From: Marinoscillum sp964351625
GTDB lineage: Bacteria > Bacteroidota > Bacteroidia > Cytophagales > Cyclobacteriaceae
Assembly (NCBI GenBank): GCA_964351625.1
Contig: CAYGOV010000001.1
Span: forward strand, 310,001-374,000
DNA: 64,000 nt
Reading direction: 5' to 3'
Position 1 is the first letter of the stretch; the number at the start of each line of letters is the position of its first letter. Below the pieces are notes generated by a model. The model was given only the letters and a program-made list of their open reading frames with translations, did not search any database and was not told the DNA's origin. Below, piece by piece: positions 35,571 to 44,569 of this stretch. The position numbers and the translations under genes are program-made.

Positions 35571-35846
35571 TCAATTCATGAAAGTATTTTCCTTTTCAGA
35601 GTTGAAGTATGCATGAATCAATAGAAATGTGCGATTTACACACAGCGGTTTTTCTTGCTGGATAGAAGGGCATTTAGCGCTTCCATAACTGCAATAGACA
35701 CAGCAGTCACCGTCTAAAGGCTTTAGTACGACTTTGCAGTTTTCACATTCATAGAAATACTGACATGCGTCTGTAGGCATGGTTTCCTCTTTTTGTTGTC
35801 CACATTTCGGACAAGTGATGATGGACTCAAGAATTACTTCACTCAT
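35571..35846 (-). CDS. GDCCVxC-type small cysteine-rich protein
   Basis: In this 91-residue protein residues 1-65 match the GDCCVxC family: ITCPKCGQQKEETMPTDACQ, YFYECENCKVVLKPL and GDCCVYCSYGSAKCPSIQ. There are about nine cysteines, consistent with zinc or other thiophilic metal binding. Homologues are often found beside heavy-metal genes, but none is adjacent here. The last 25 residues have no family resemblance and look like extension into non-coding DNA. Confidence 0.8.
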   Translation of the reverse strand: MSEVILESIITCPKCGQQKEETMPTDACQYFYECENCKVVLKPLDGDCCVYCSYGSAKCPSIQQEKPLCVNRTFLLIHAYFNSEKENTFMN

Positions 35847-36197
35847 TGTAATTCTTGTTTTATCTGCTTTGTTTCTTCACTTGACATGAGTCGGTATTGC
35901 TACCTTCAGGTTAACTAACACATTCATTAGATTAACAGTGCCGTCTGGCATAGAATGACCAGAATAATTTCCTTTTTTCAAAGATTGAATGAAGTCACAT
36001 TCCATGTCCAATAGAGTTTACAAAAGTTAGTTTAGCGCTTAAAACGGTCTCTTTAATACTGATTGGTAATTTTTGAGATGCCATAAAAGTAGGAAGATAT
36101 TTAATCAGGCTATAGAGGGTCTCGAGAGAACTGCATAGGATTTTGATCAGCTTTCTGTGGAATTTAATAATAAGTCAAAGTCCCACTGACTAAAAGT
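35847..36197. other. Intergenic region
   Basis: I see no coding sequence or relic in this stretch; both neighbours are on the minus strand, so it holds the promoter of the GDCCVxC gene and, at its right end, the terminator of the WD40 gene. Confidence 0.4.
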
Positions 36198-36218
36198 AGG
36201 ACATCTTTTTGATGTCCT
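36198..36218 (-). terminator. Hairpin after the WD40 gene
   Basis: Perfect 8-base stem AGGACATC / GATGTCCT with a 5-base loop, 23 bases past the WD40 stop on the minus strand. The following T-run on that strand is weak (ACTTTTAG). Confidence 0.55.
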
Positions 36219-36240
36219 GCTTTGTTTAAAAGTGCTCTTT

Positions 36241-37293
36241 TCAAAAACTTGCTGTTTTGATTTTCCACACTCGTACCGTTTTATCGGAGCTTGGTGTTAC
36301 CAACCATTGGCCATCTGAACTTACATCAGAAGTGGTGTTTATATCATTACTATGTTCTGACACAGTTTGTAAAACCTCCTCGTTTTTAATATCCCACAAT
36401 GTACCGACAATACGATCTAAAGAGCCTTGGTAATTGAAATGATATTCTAGGAACTCACCTAGTATTTTCTTGTCTGTACCGCCAGCAAATAGTTTGTCTT
36501 CATCAATAAAAGCTACGGAATGAATTGCCTGATTTTCTCCTTTTAGTGTATGAAGTAACTGCCAGTTTTGTGTGTCCCAAATCTTCACGGATTTATCATC
36601 TGACCCACTGGCGAGTAATTTTCCATTTGGACTAAAGTCCAAAGTCAATACAACCATTGAATGATCATCTAGCGATCTGATCAATTCACCTGAGCTAACT
36701 TCATAGACCCTTATAATATTATCATTTGCGCCACTGAGCAAGTATTCTCCGGAAGGACTAAATACGACAGTCCATACGTCGTGGACGGCATCATTGAATT
36801 CTAGAATAACTTGTCCAGTCTTTGTGTCCCAAATTGTTACCTTATTGTCATCTCCTCCAGCAGCGATGAGATTTTTTGTTGGGTGGTAGGCGATGGAACG
36901 AATAGCACCATCCTTTCCGTTTAGAGTTCCTTTCAAACCCCCATTCCTTACATCCCAAATTCTTACTTTTCCATCATATGATCCAGTGCAAACCTCACTA
37001 CCATCAGGACTAAAAATGGCACTCGATGAGCCATAAGGATGTTTTAGTTTGTGAACAATATTACCACTCGTTCTATCCCATATAAGCGTATTTTCTTCAT
37101 ATCCCGCACTTACTATCAGAGAGTCGTTAGGGCTAAAATTAGCTGACCAGACTTCATCAGTATGCATCTTAAAAATTCTTTCTGTAGTTAGATAATTGCC
37201 TATTACAAGTTTTGGTTTGCTTATGAGTTGAAAATAAGACCATGAGAATATCCCGGCCATTAGCATCAATGTGAAAGTGATTTTTTTATTCAT
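36241..37293 (-). CDS. WD40-repeat beta-propeller protein with N-terminal membrane anchor
   Basis: The 350-residue protein has a hydrophobic N-terminal segment (ITFLLM-like, about 5-21) that acts as signal or anchor, then about seven WD40 repeats from residue 40 on. Typical blades are VWSANFSPNDSLIVSAGYEE, SSAIFSPDGSEVCTGSYDGK with VRIWD, and LDFSPNGKLLASGSDDKSVK with IWD. It forms a propeller for protein contacts in the periplasm, but no partner is suggested by neighbours. The sixth blade is irregular, with a longer insertion (GTDKKILGEFLEYHFNYQG). Confidence 0.88.
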   Translation of the reverse strand: MNKKITFTLMLMAGIFSWSYFQLISKPKLVIGNYLTTERIFKMHTDEVWSANFSPNDSLIVSAGYEENTLIWDRTSGNIVHKLKHPYGSSSAIFSPDGSEVCTGSYDGKVRIWDVRNGGLKGTLNGKDGAIRSIAYHPTKNLIAAGGDDNKVTIWDTKTGQVILEFNDAVHDVWTVVFSPSGEYLLSGANDNIIRVYEVSSGELIRSLDDHSMVVLTLDFSPNGKLLASGSDDKSVKIWDTQNWQLLHTLKGENQAIHSVAFIDEDKLFAGGTDKKILGEFLEYHFNYQGSLDRIVGTLWDIKNEEVLQTVSEHSNDINTTSDVSSDGQWLVTPSSDKTVRVWKIKTASF

Positions 37294-37801
37294 ATGATTT
37301 TCGTTTTAAAACTTACCAAGATATACGCATCGCATAGAACTATGTTATGCATAGTACCAATTTTGTTGAGCAATAATCAATACTTGTTTAATACTAAAAA
37401 TCGAGATTGGATTCTACACTAGTCCCGTTTGTGGGGTCAAAGCATGCCTTTTCTGCTTATATAATAAATAACGTTAAGAAAGGTCTATTTAATCCAAAGT
37501 GCTTATAATAAAGATGTTAAGCTGGCAATAATTCCCATGGAATTCCCTTTTAGAAAGCCAATAACATGTATCCTAAATGATCTTAATATCGAGCATTTAA
37601 AATCCTGTCTATGATATTGTTTCGATGTATGCTCCGAGTGCTTTTTGTCTTTTTGGAAGTTGTTATCCTTTGCCTAGCACGTGTATCCTTATATCCTGAA
37701 ATTAAGCCTTGATTTTTCAATTGATTATCGGAACTGGTTAAAGTTGGTTGCAATGATTAATCAAATCATTAAGCGTTATTTTTACACCCTATATTCTCAT
37801 C
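37294..37801. other. Intergenic region between divergent genes
   Basis: About 500 bases between the WD40 and LRR-kinase genes. I see no coding relic; a small inverted repeat CTATG/CATAG lies near 37340. Both promoters must be here. Confidence 0.4.
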
Positions 37802-39157
37802 ATGACGCACTCACTAGCATACTTAAAATCAGGAAAACTAATTGGCTCAAAAACATTGAAATTGGCCTGTGGTCTAACAGAATTCCCTGAAGAAATTTTA
37901 ACACTTTCAGAAACCTTAGAGTATTTGGATTTATCCGACAATCAATTGACTGAATTGCCCGATAGCATAGCTCAGTTGGAGCAGTTAAAAATTATATTTT
38001 TTGCTCGTAATAGTTTTACAGTGTTTCCTGAGATTTTAATGACATTTCCTGTCTTGAGCATGATTGGGTTCAAATCCAATTACATCCATACAGTACCTGA
38101 AAATGCATTTCCTCCAAGGCTCCGATGGTTAGTACTTACAGATAACAAGATCAAAAAGTTACCAAAGAGTATAGGAGATTGTAGTCTGCTACAGAAATGT
38201 GCATTGGCTGGTAATCTTCTGGAAGAGCTACCAGTTGAGATGGCAAACTGTTCAAACCTAGAACTTCTCAGAATTTCATCAAACCAACTGAAGTCTATTC
38301 CCACATGGTTATTTGAGTTACCCAAATTGTCTTGGATTGCGTTTGGTGCTAATCCGGGTTCTCACATAGTTCCAACAAGCTCTGATTTAGAATCCTTTGA
38401 TTGGAAGGACTTCACCATACAAGAGCAATTGGGAGAAGGTGCTTCTGGAGTGATTTCAAAAGCAAATTGGAATTTGACCAATGAAGATGTGGCTGTCAAG
38501 GTTTTCAAAGGTGATGTGACCAGTGATGGATTGCCGGAAGATGAAATGGAGGCATCTATCTCAGCGGGATTTCATCAGAATTTGATCCCGGTTTTAGGTA
38601 AAATAAAAAACCATCCAGAAGCGAAAGGCGGCTTAATCATGAGGCTTATCTCTCCTTCCTATTCCAATTTGGGCAATCCACCAAGTTTGGAAACATGCAC
38701 GCGCGATGTGTTCGATGAGCAAGTTGTTTTCAATGGAGATGAGTTGTTGAAAATTGCAATAGGGATTGCTTCAGTATGTGCCCAATTGCACAGCAAAGGC
38801 ATTAATCATGGAGATCTTTATGCGCATAATATTTTGGTTAATCATACAGCAGACTGCCTATTGGGCGATTTTGGCGCGGCTTCTTTTTATGATGTGAATT
38901 CGGAGCTTGCCAGTAAGATTGAGCGAGTTGAAGTTAGAGCTTTTGGGTGCTTGCTAGAAGATGTATTGGGACTTGTGGGGCAAAGTGAGCTAGCTGCTCA
39001 TGTCCGTCACCAATGGCTAAAGTTAATAGCTGATTGTACTGTTTCGGATGTTAACCTGCGTCCCAGTTTTGCCGAAATTTTAGAGCAGCTGGCACAGATT
39101 ACTTACTTTCGATCCATCTCTCCATCAAGTTTTATAGATTGCAAAATACCCTCTTGA
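37802..39157 (+). CDS. Leucine-rich-repeat protein fused to a protein kinase domain
   Basis: In this 451-residue protein residues 20-185 hold about seven leucine-rich repeats (LEYLDLSDNQLTELPDSIAQ is the clearest). Residues 205-445 form a eukaryotic-type protein kinase: glycine loop GEGASGV (211-217), VAVK with Lys233, catalytic loop HGDLYAHN with Asp338, and DFG at 356-358. All key residues are present, so activity is likely. The HGDLYAHN form is nearer to tyrosine-kinase-like or bacterial LRR-kinase sequences than to PknB. No membrane helix or signal is present, so it is cytoplasmic. Substrates are unknown; a run of lipoprotein genes follows 151 bases later. Confidence 0.9.
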   Translation: MTHSLAYLKSGKLIGSKTLKLACGLTEFPEEILTLSETLEYLDLSDNQLTELPDSIAQLEQLKIIFFARNSFTVFPEILMTFPVLSMIGFKSNYIHTVPENAFPPRLRWLVLTDNKIKKLPKSIGDCSLLQKCALAGNLLEELPVEMANCSNLELLRISSNQLKSIPTWLFELPKLSWIAFGANPGSHIVPTSSDLESFDWKDFTIQEQLGEGASGVISKANWNLTNEDVAVKVFKGDVTSDGLPEDEMEASISAGFHQNLIPVLGKIKNHPEAKGGLIMRLISPSYSNLGNPPSLETCTRDVFDEQVVFNGDELLKIAIGIASVCAQLHSKGINHGDLYAHNILVNHTADCLLGDFGAASFYDVNSELASKIERVEVRAFGCLLEDVLGLVGQSELAAHVRHQWLKLIADCTVSDVNLRPSFAEILEQLAQITYFRSISPSSFIDCKIPS

Positions 39158-39307
39158 CGGTATATATTGATCTCTAATAGCGGTTGATATTTGTATAGCA
39201 TTGGGACTTAAAGAGCAGTCATTAAATCATCAAGCCAAGTAACCGTACTGGTGCCAATTTTGAATTACTCAATCTCGTACAGAAACATTTTACCAAGCTT
39301 CAAAACC

Positions 39308-39826
39308 ATGAAAAGCATTGAAATCTTAATCTCAATTACTATTGTAGCTATTTCACTCATAACAGCCTGCGGTGAAAAGGATGAAGAAACGCAATTAGAA
39401 TGTAACACTTATGATGTAGGTAAAAATGCAATAATGGAATCCGAAGAAAGTGACACAAAATGTGTCTATGGTACAGGCAACTATAATTTACTACAGGACT
39501 CTTTTGATGAGCCTGGTGAGTCCATTCGGTTTCAATTGAATGGTGATTTCACAGTGACATTTACGACTTACGAATCTTATTATGACGGCACAGGTGCCTA
39601 TGTCAATAAAAGCAATGGCGTGTTTGAAGTAGGTGAAGTTTATACAGCAGATGCACGAACAGGCAATGCGACTTTTTTCTCCGAGGCGAAATTGGAAATA
39701 GAAAGTATCGATAAGGAGAATAAATTGATATCTGGCAAAATCACGGGTCAAGCTCCGATACGCTGGGTGGATGCCACACCTGTTATGGGATACATCATTT
39801 TTACATTCGTGGATTTTAAGATTTAA
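39308..39826 (+). CDS. Hypothetical lipoprotein
   Basis: The protein (172 residues from ATG 39308, chosen because it begins a lipoprotein signal ending AISLITACGEKDEE) has an acidic run after Cys that predicts transport to the cell surface in Bacteroidota. The remainder is rich in beta structure (FRLNGDFTVTFTTYESYYDG-like); no family is recognised. It is the first of four consecutive lipoprotein genes on this strand. Confidence 0.7.
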   Translation: MKSIEILISITIVAISLITACGEKDEETQLECNTYDVGKNAIMESEESDTKCVYGTGNYNLLQDSFDEPGESIRFQLNGDFTVTFTTYESYYDGTGAYVNKSNGVFEVGEVYTADARTGNATFFSEAKLEIESIDKENKLISGKITGQAPIRWVDATPVMGYIIFTFVDFKI

Positions 39827-39917
39827 TAGCTGATAAGCTTTATTACAATTTAGCTAGAAAACTACAATGAGACGGACCTATCATCAGAGACTTAACATTT
39901 CAAAATTTATTTTTCTC

Positions 39918-40418
39918 ATGCCAAAAGTTTTAATGTTACTAAGCCTGTTTCTCGGCATTTTGATTTTGAGTTCCTGCGAAGAAGAAGCACCGTCTGGGTT
40001 TGATCCTTGCGCAGATGGGGACTGGGGTAGGGTAGAGCGTAATGGAGAAGAGATCTGTTTCCCTTCGTCCACTGCATTCTATTCTGGTGCCAATACTACA
40101 CAGGCTTCCTTTGGTCTCCAGTTGGGCACTTTTGGTGAAGTGGGAGCCATATCCTTATCCGCAGGGTTTAAAGTGCCAGTATCTGGCCTTGAGTTAAACA
40201 AAGTTTATACGCTATCAAGTGGTGACTTTTATGGAATAGAGGAGCTTGTGAGTGGTGAGATGACTATTCTCACTTACGAGCCAGTTAAAGACGGCAACTA
40301 TTGCAGCTCAGGTACATTTAGCATGATCACCAAAAACCCAAACTCTGGAAGTGAGACCACTCTGACAAATGGTAAATTTTTAGCCCAACGAGGTACTCCT
40401 GATTGTAATCCTTTTTAA
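39918..40418 (+). CDS. Hypothetical lipoprotein
   Basis: The protein (166 residues from ATG 39918) has a lipoprotein signal LLSLFLGILILSSCEEEAPS; the acidic residues after Cys again fit surface export. The mature part is beta-rich with four Cys (FDPCADGDWGRV and YCSSGTFSMITKN), possibly disulfide-linked. An upstream ATG at 39867 would bury the signal and is less likely. The next gene begins nine bases after its stop. Confidence 0.7.
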   Translation: MPKVLMLLSLFLGILILSSCEEEAPSGFDPCADGDWGRVERNGEEICFPSSTAFYSGANTTQASFGLQLGTFGEVGAISLSAGFKVPVSGLELNKVYTLSSGDFYGIEELVSGEMTILTYEPVKDGNYCSSGTFSMITKNPNSGSETTLTNGKFLAQRGTPDCNPF

Positions 40419-40427
40419 TCTACCAAC

Positions 40428-41660
40428 ATGAAAATCACGCACTTATTTTTAGTCGTCTTAGTGGCCTCAGTATGTACTTTACAGTCATGTTTTCTTCCAG
40501 AGGAAGATGAGGATTGCTCACTCACTGCTTTTCCAGTGACAAACGAAACCCTCACCACAGGATATGATGGTAACGGTAACAATCAATGGGTACCTACAGC
40601 GTTGTATAAAACACCGAAAGGGGCAGAGCTCTACTGGTCATTAGGTAGCTGTGGCACTGAGATCAATACCGAATGGGATTATACAGGAGACTATGAAATT
40701 CTCTCTCAAGGCCAGAGAGGCGGGTTTTCTGCTCTGTTTTATTCCAGTGGCACGTTGTGTGGGCAGTTTGTAGGCAATGGCAAAACATCAAATAAAGCTT
40801 GTCAAGAAATCAAGTTGTTGACTGAAAATATTTGGGCAACGGGACCAGATTTCCCAGCAGAGGCAAGCGTAAATACCATTACGATGAACATCAACAATGT
40901 AATTTATAGTGGTTTTGGCAACACCAATGTTTGGTATAAACTAGACACGCTTGACTTCACGTGGGAGGAAATGGCTAATGTTTCGAGTCTTGCTTTCACA
41001 GCCTTTGCGGGCTTTTCCCTAAACGGGAAAGGTTATATCGTGGGGTCCAACTCTCAGGTATATGAATATAACACGTCTGCCAATACATGGACCAACATCG
41101 GCGAGTTTCCAGTAAATGTCGCGGAGTATCTTATTTTGAGTAGCGTGGGTGCCGAACGATATTTCTATAGCATTCTGGGAGCAGCTGCAGGCGGAAAGGG
41201 TTACTTTGGTTTGGGTGATCAAAATAGAATTTGGGAATTTGATCCGACCACAAAATCATGGACTGAAAAAGCCAGTTATCCAGAGACGCATGAAGACTCC
41301 AACTACATCTTCACTTTTCAAAACCGCATCTATGTCGGTGCTCACTATTATGACATTGCTTCGGATACATGGGTGAAGAACAACTACGACTTTAGGGTAG
41401 AAAATGGTTTTGGTATTAACCCAGTGGAAATGGACGGAATGGTGTATGGAAGTTATAACACCAAGACTATGAGGTATGACGGCAATACGATGGAGGTTTA
41501 TGAGCCTCGTCCTCGTGAACCTTATGAGCCTTTTGCACCGCCTACTAGCGTGGTGAATGGTGCGGCTCTCGGCAATCTAATCATTTACCCAAGGGTGAGC
41601 TATCATCTTGGAGCTTACACCAATAGCCCTTCAAACAAAGTAACCATCTACAGAAAATAG
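40428..41660 (+). CDS. Lipoprotein with Kelch-type beta-propeller
   Basis: The 410-residue protein has a lipoprotein signal LVVLVASVCTLQSCFLPEED. After a beta-rich domain of about 120 residues, a Kelch-like propeller follows, seen in blades such as VYEYNTSANTWTNIGEFP, GKGYFGLGDQNRIWEFDPTT and RIYVGAHYYDIASDTWV, with the alternating Gly-rich and W/Y pattern. Propellers of this kind bind proteins or glycans. It is coupled to the next gene (three bases between). Function is unknown. Confidence 0.8.
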   Translation: MKITHLFLVVLVASVCTLQSCFLPEEDEDCSLTAFPVTNETLTTGYDGNGNNQWVPTALYKTPKGAELYWSLGSCGTEINTEWDYTGDYEILSQGQRGGFSALFYSSGTLCGQFVGNGKTSNKACQEIKLLTENIWATGPDFPAEASVNTITMNINNVIYSGFGNTNVWYKLDTLDFTWEEMANVSSLAFTAFAGFSLNGKGYIVGSNSQVYEYNTSANTWTNIGEFPVNVAEYLILSSVGAERYFYSILGAAAGGKGYFGLGDQNRIWEFDPTTKSWTEKASYPETHEDSNYIFTFQNRIYVGAHYYDIASDTWVKNNYDFRVENGFGINPVEMDGMVYGSYNTKTMRYDGNTMEVYEPRPREPYEPFAPPTSVVNGAALGNLIIYPRVSYHLGAYTNSPSNKVTIYRK

Positions 41661-41663
41661 GCC

Positions 41664-42317
41664 ATGAATAGATTAATGATATTTCTTTTGATTCCCCTTA
41701 TATGGGCATGCGGCAAGGATGATCCTACTGTAAAGTGCATGGGTATTTGGGAAGTGGAGTTACTCCATGAAGGAGCTACTGCCGAGGTGGTGGATGGAAA
41801 GCTTCAGCTACGGGTGGAAAACCCTCAGACGGACCATGATATTAGGCTTATCCAACGCCAGACGGACTACCACGTGCCAGGACACTTGGGTATCTATGTC
41901 TATTGTGAAAACTTTGATAGTGAGACCACTGGCAATAACAACTTTGACATGCAATTGAAATCTTGGTATGCCTATGGCTATTCTCCGGATCAGCTTTTAG
42001 CTGGGCTTGCTATCGGTACTTTTGGTGTAAGAGCTCAAGCTAATGGCATTACCTATGAAGGCTACCAGCAGCCTGATTTCTTGAGGTTTGGTGGATCCAA
42101 TGAAAGCATCAGCTTCACAGGTATCAGCGGGACTTTTACGATCCCAACGATTCAATCAGATGCCAAAATATTGTACATAGACTTTGGTGTCGCTCGATCT
42201 TCTGGTACAGGTAATTCAAGTCGTATTGCTGTAGATATTTCCGAAGTATCGTTCAGCAATGATGGAGGAAAGGATGAATTGCTCAATGACACTTTTGACT
42301 GCAATTCTTTGAAATAG
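41664..42317 (+). CDS. Hypothetical lipoprotein
   Basis: The 217-residue protein has a lipoprotein signal MIFLLIPLIWACGKDDPTVK with acidic residues after Cys. The body (about 30-210) looks like a beta-sandwich (KLQLRVENPQTDHDIRLIQR, GNSSRIAVDISEVSFSNDG), as in carbohydrate-binding or related modules, but no family can be named. It ends the four-gene lipoprotein run. Confidence 0.7.
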   Translation: MNRLMIFLLIPLIWACGKDDPTVKCMGIWEVELLHEGATAEVVDGKLQLRVENPQTDHDIRLIQRQTDYHVPGHLGIYVYCENFDSETTGNNNFDMQLKSWYAYGYSPDQLLAGLAIGTFGVRAQANGITYEGYQQPDFLRFGGSNESISFTGISGTFTIPTIQSDAKILYIDFGVARSSGTGNSSRIAVDISEVSFSNDGGKDELLNDTFDCNSLK

Positions 42318-42561
42318 TGGGGGTGGAAATTGGTATGCTGATGATTTAGTTAAAAGATCTTAGTTAATGCTCCCCCGATTTGGTTCAAGTGTCCACTTGG
42401 GCCTTAGTGTAAAGAAAGTGTGATGGAATAGTACAAGCGGATGCTTGCACAGGGTGGGGGTGAAGTTCGATTGTATTATACCACCTATCACGCAAGCATT
42501 TTAGGTAGTTTATGGTATTGATGAGAGGCAAAATGACCGATAAATTGCCTTTAAAAACATT
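42318..42561. other. Intergenic region with short hairpins
   Basis: Contains CAAGTGTCCACTTG (near 42389) and CAAGCGGATGCTTG (near 42437), each a small inverted repeat, the second followed by a G-rich run. They may be remnants of an intergenic repeat or the terminator of the lipoprotein operon. No coding sequence is seen. Confidence 0.4.
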
Positions 42562-42801
42562 ATGAACAAATTATCGATAATTACTCTGGCTGCAATTTTA
42601 ACCATCGGACTTAGTTTTTTTGCATGTAAGAAAGATGAAGAAGGCAGCGGAAGTGATTGCTATACTTGTGACAGTTGCGCTGAAAGTCCTTATATAAATG
42701 GAACTGAATATTGTGTTGATGGATTTGACAACCGCTCGGATTGGGAGTCAGCAAAAAATCAGTATCAAACTAAATTTGGTTGTACCTGCACAGATAGCTG
42801 A
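42562..42801 (+). CDS. Small cysteine-rich lipoprotein
   Basis: The 79-residue protein has a lipoprotein signal LTIGLSFFACKKDEEGSGSD with an acidic surface-export motif. The mature peptide carries six Cys after the lipid Cys (DCYTCDSCAESPY, EYCVDGFDNRSDW and FGCTCTDS), suggesting disulfides or metal binding. Unlike the four genes before it, it has its own 244-base leader. Confidence 0.7.
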   Translation: MNKLSIITLAAILTIGLSFFACKKDEEGSGSDCYTCDSCAESPYINGTEYCVDGFDNRSDWESAKNQYQTKFGCTCTDS

Positions 42802-42820
42802 GATACATAACTTATCCGAT

Positions 42821-42845
42821 GGTGTGCTGACTTTGTCAGTGCACC
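42821..42845 (+). terminator. Hairpin between convergent genes
   Basis: GGTGTGCTGAC and GTCAGTGCACC (42821-42831 with 42835-42845) pair with two central mismatches around a TTT loop. It may end the small lipoprotein transcript, the photolyase transcript, or both; no strong T-run follows. Confidence 0.4.
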
Positions 42846-42877
42846 CATTCATTTCCACTAATGGGCCTCAACTTATC

Positions 42878-44365
42878 TCAGGGCAGGTCCAATCGCATAA
42901 GAAACACTTCGGCATTATCAAAATGCATTTTCCTCTTGTCTTCATCCATTTTATCGAAGCTACGGACAAGCATGCTGAGTCTTGGATTGCTTAGGAAGAA
43001 TTCTCTATTTACATGCATAAATCTCCAGAACAGGCCATCCCAAGTAGCTTGCCATTCGCCTTTATTATAGTCGCTCATTTTCATCAGGTAGTTTGAGCCG
43101 CTGATGTAAGGCTTGGTGGCGAAGAGGCCTCCATCGGCAAACTGGCTCATGCCATAGATATTGGGCACCATCACCCAGTCGTATGCGTCTATGAAGAGCT
43201 CCATAAACCAGCGATAAACCTCATCTGGGTGAAACTCGCAGAGCAGCATAAAGTTGCCTAGTACCATCAGTCGCTCTATGTGGTGACAATACCCTGTTTT
43301 CAAGACTTGCTTGATGGTGTGGTCTATAGGTTCGATACCCGTCGTTCCTTCGTAGAAAGTAGCTGGGATCTTCCGCTCAAATCCCCAAAAGTTTTGAGTG
43401 CGGGAGTAGCTGCCTTTACATTGGTACATGCCTCGGATAAACTCTCTCCAACCTAGGATTTGCCTTACGAATCCTTCAAGGGAATTGATGGGCACATTGT
43501 TGGCTTCCGCATAGCGAATGGCTTTTTCTATGATCTGCATAGGTGCAATTAGGCCTACGTTCATCATGGGTGTCAGGACACTGTGATGAAGGTAAGTTTC
43601 CTCTTTCACGATGGCATCTTCATAGTCTCCAAATGCATGAAAGCGTACCTCTAAAAACTGCTGCATCCACGCGGCTGCACCTTCGTGACTTGTGGGATAT
43701 CTTGGAGTAGGGGAGAGCATACCGAGATTGTCAGAGAAATGCTTCTCTGTGTAGTCGACTGCTTCTTCCCAATAGCTATCCCTATCTGGAAACTGGATCG
43801 GAGGTGGGTTTTGGCCTTTTGGGTATTTCTTTCTATTGTCACCATCGAAGCTCCACTGACCACCTAATGGTTGGTCTTCGCTTTCGATGAGAATATTCCG
43901 TTTTATGCGTTGTTGTTTATAAAAGGTAGTCTGGAAGAAGGATTTCTTGTCTGGTTTGAAAAAATCAGCGAGTTCTTCTCGCGTGTTGATGAACAAGGGA
44001 TTTTCATATTTGATTAGCTGGATGTTCAGCTTGGCACTGGTTACTTTGATCCGCTTTTCCAGCCAATTGTCTATAGGATCTATAAAGTGAATCGCCTTGT
44101 TTCCTTGCTGATTGAAATGAGCGATGAGTAGACGAATGTCAGAGGTTTTGTCGGAAGTTTCGATGTAATGAATAGTGATTCCTTTTGTTTCCAAATACGC
44201 TTGATGGCGCTTCATACTTGCACGATGGAAGGCGATTTTGGTCTTATGAAAGTTGAACTCACGAAAGAAAAGGTGCTCTTCGACTAGATAGATGTCATAA
44301 CCATTTTCATAAATCTCATGATTTACAAAAAGCTGATGAGGAAAAAGTAGATTAATTGCTTTCAT
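42878..44365 (-). CDS. Cryptochrome/photolyase-related protein (FeS-BCP-like family, FeS cysteines missing)
   Basis: The 495-residue protein has the PhrB-like photolyase/cryptochrome layout: N-terminal antenna-type alpha/beta domain (NLLFPHQLFVNHEIYENG, DIYLVEEHLFFREF), then a helical FAD domain with GGQWSFDGDNRKKYPKG, RQILGWREFIRGMYQCKGSY, HHIERLMVLGNFMLL, and MSQFADGGLFATKPYISGSN. In iron-sulfur members the loop after YLMKMSDY carries three Cys; here it reads NKGEWQATWDGLFWRFM with none, so a [4Fe-4S] cluster is unlikely. FAD binding still seems likely. Function may be (6-4) photoproduct repair or light sensing. It overlaps the DUF2256 gene by four bases. Confidence 0.88.
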   Translation of the reverse strand: MKAINLLFPHQLFVNHEIYENGYDIYLVEEHLFFREFNFHKTKIAFHRASMKRHQAYLETKGITIHYIETSDKTSDIRLLIAHFNQQGNKAIHFIDPIDNWLEKRIKVTSAKLNIQLIKYENPLFINTREELADFFKPDKKSFFQTTFYKQQRIKRNILIESEDQPLGGQWSFDGDNRKKYPKGQNPPPIQFPDRDSYWEEAVDYTEKHFSDNLGMLSPTPRYPTSHEGAAAWMQQFLEVRFHAFGDYEDAIVKEETYLHHSVLTPMMNVGLIAPMQIIEKAIRYAEANNVPINSLEGFVRQILGWREFIRGMYQCKGSYSRTQNFWGFERKIPATFYEGTTGIEPIDHTIKQVLKTGYCHHIERLMVLGNFMLLCEFHPDEVYRWFMELFIDAYDWVMVPNIYGMSQFADGGLFATKPYISGSNYLMKMSDYNKGEWQATWDGLFWRFMHVNREFFLSNPRLSMLVRSFDKMDEDKRKMHFDNAEVFLMRLDLP

Positions 44366-44499
44366 GAATTTGATTTACTTCTTCGGCATTTTTCACTACA
44401 GTATTTCACCTCTTCCCAGACCGATTCCCATTTTTTGCGCCAAGCGAATGGCCGCAGGCATACGATGCATATTTTGGTAGGTAAGTGCTGCTTTTTCAT
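44362..44499 (-). CDS. DUF2256 zinc-finger-like micro-protein
   Basis: The protein is 45 residues long. It begins MKKQHLPTKICIVCLRPFAW and continues RKKWESVWEEVKYCSEKCRR, the complete DUF2256 signature with Cys11, Cys14, Cys34 and Cys38 spaced to bind one zinc. Its TGA overlaps the photolyase ATG (ATGA), so the two are translationally coupled. DUF2256 genes are known neighbours of this photolyase/cryptochrome family. The function is unknown. Short length makes it easy to miss, but every conserved position fits. Confidence 0.9.
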   Translation of the reverse strand: MKKQHLPTKICIVCLRPFAWRKKWESVWEEVKYCSEKCRRSKSNS

Positions 44500-44569
44500 T
44501 CATGTGAGTAACTAGGACATTAAGCTTTTGTTGGGAAAACTTAACTAAGCTGACTTTGATCGGGACACA

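Noticed and set aside
37681..37890. Small open frame before the LRR-kinase gene
   Set aside because: Overlaps the real kinase start in another frame and shows no family resemblance.
42698..43070. Open frames overlapping the small lipoprotein end and the photolyase 3' end
   Set aside because: Antisense or shifted readings of well-supported genes.
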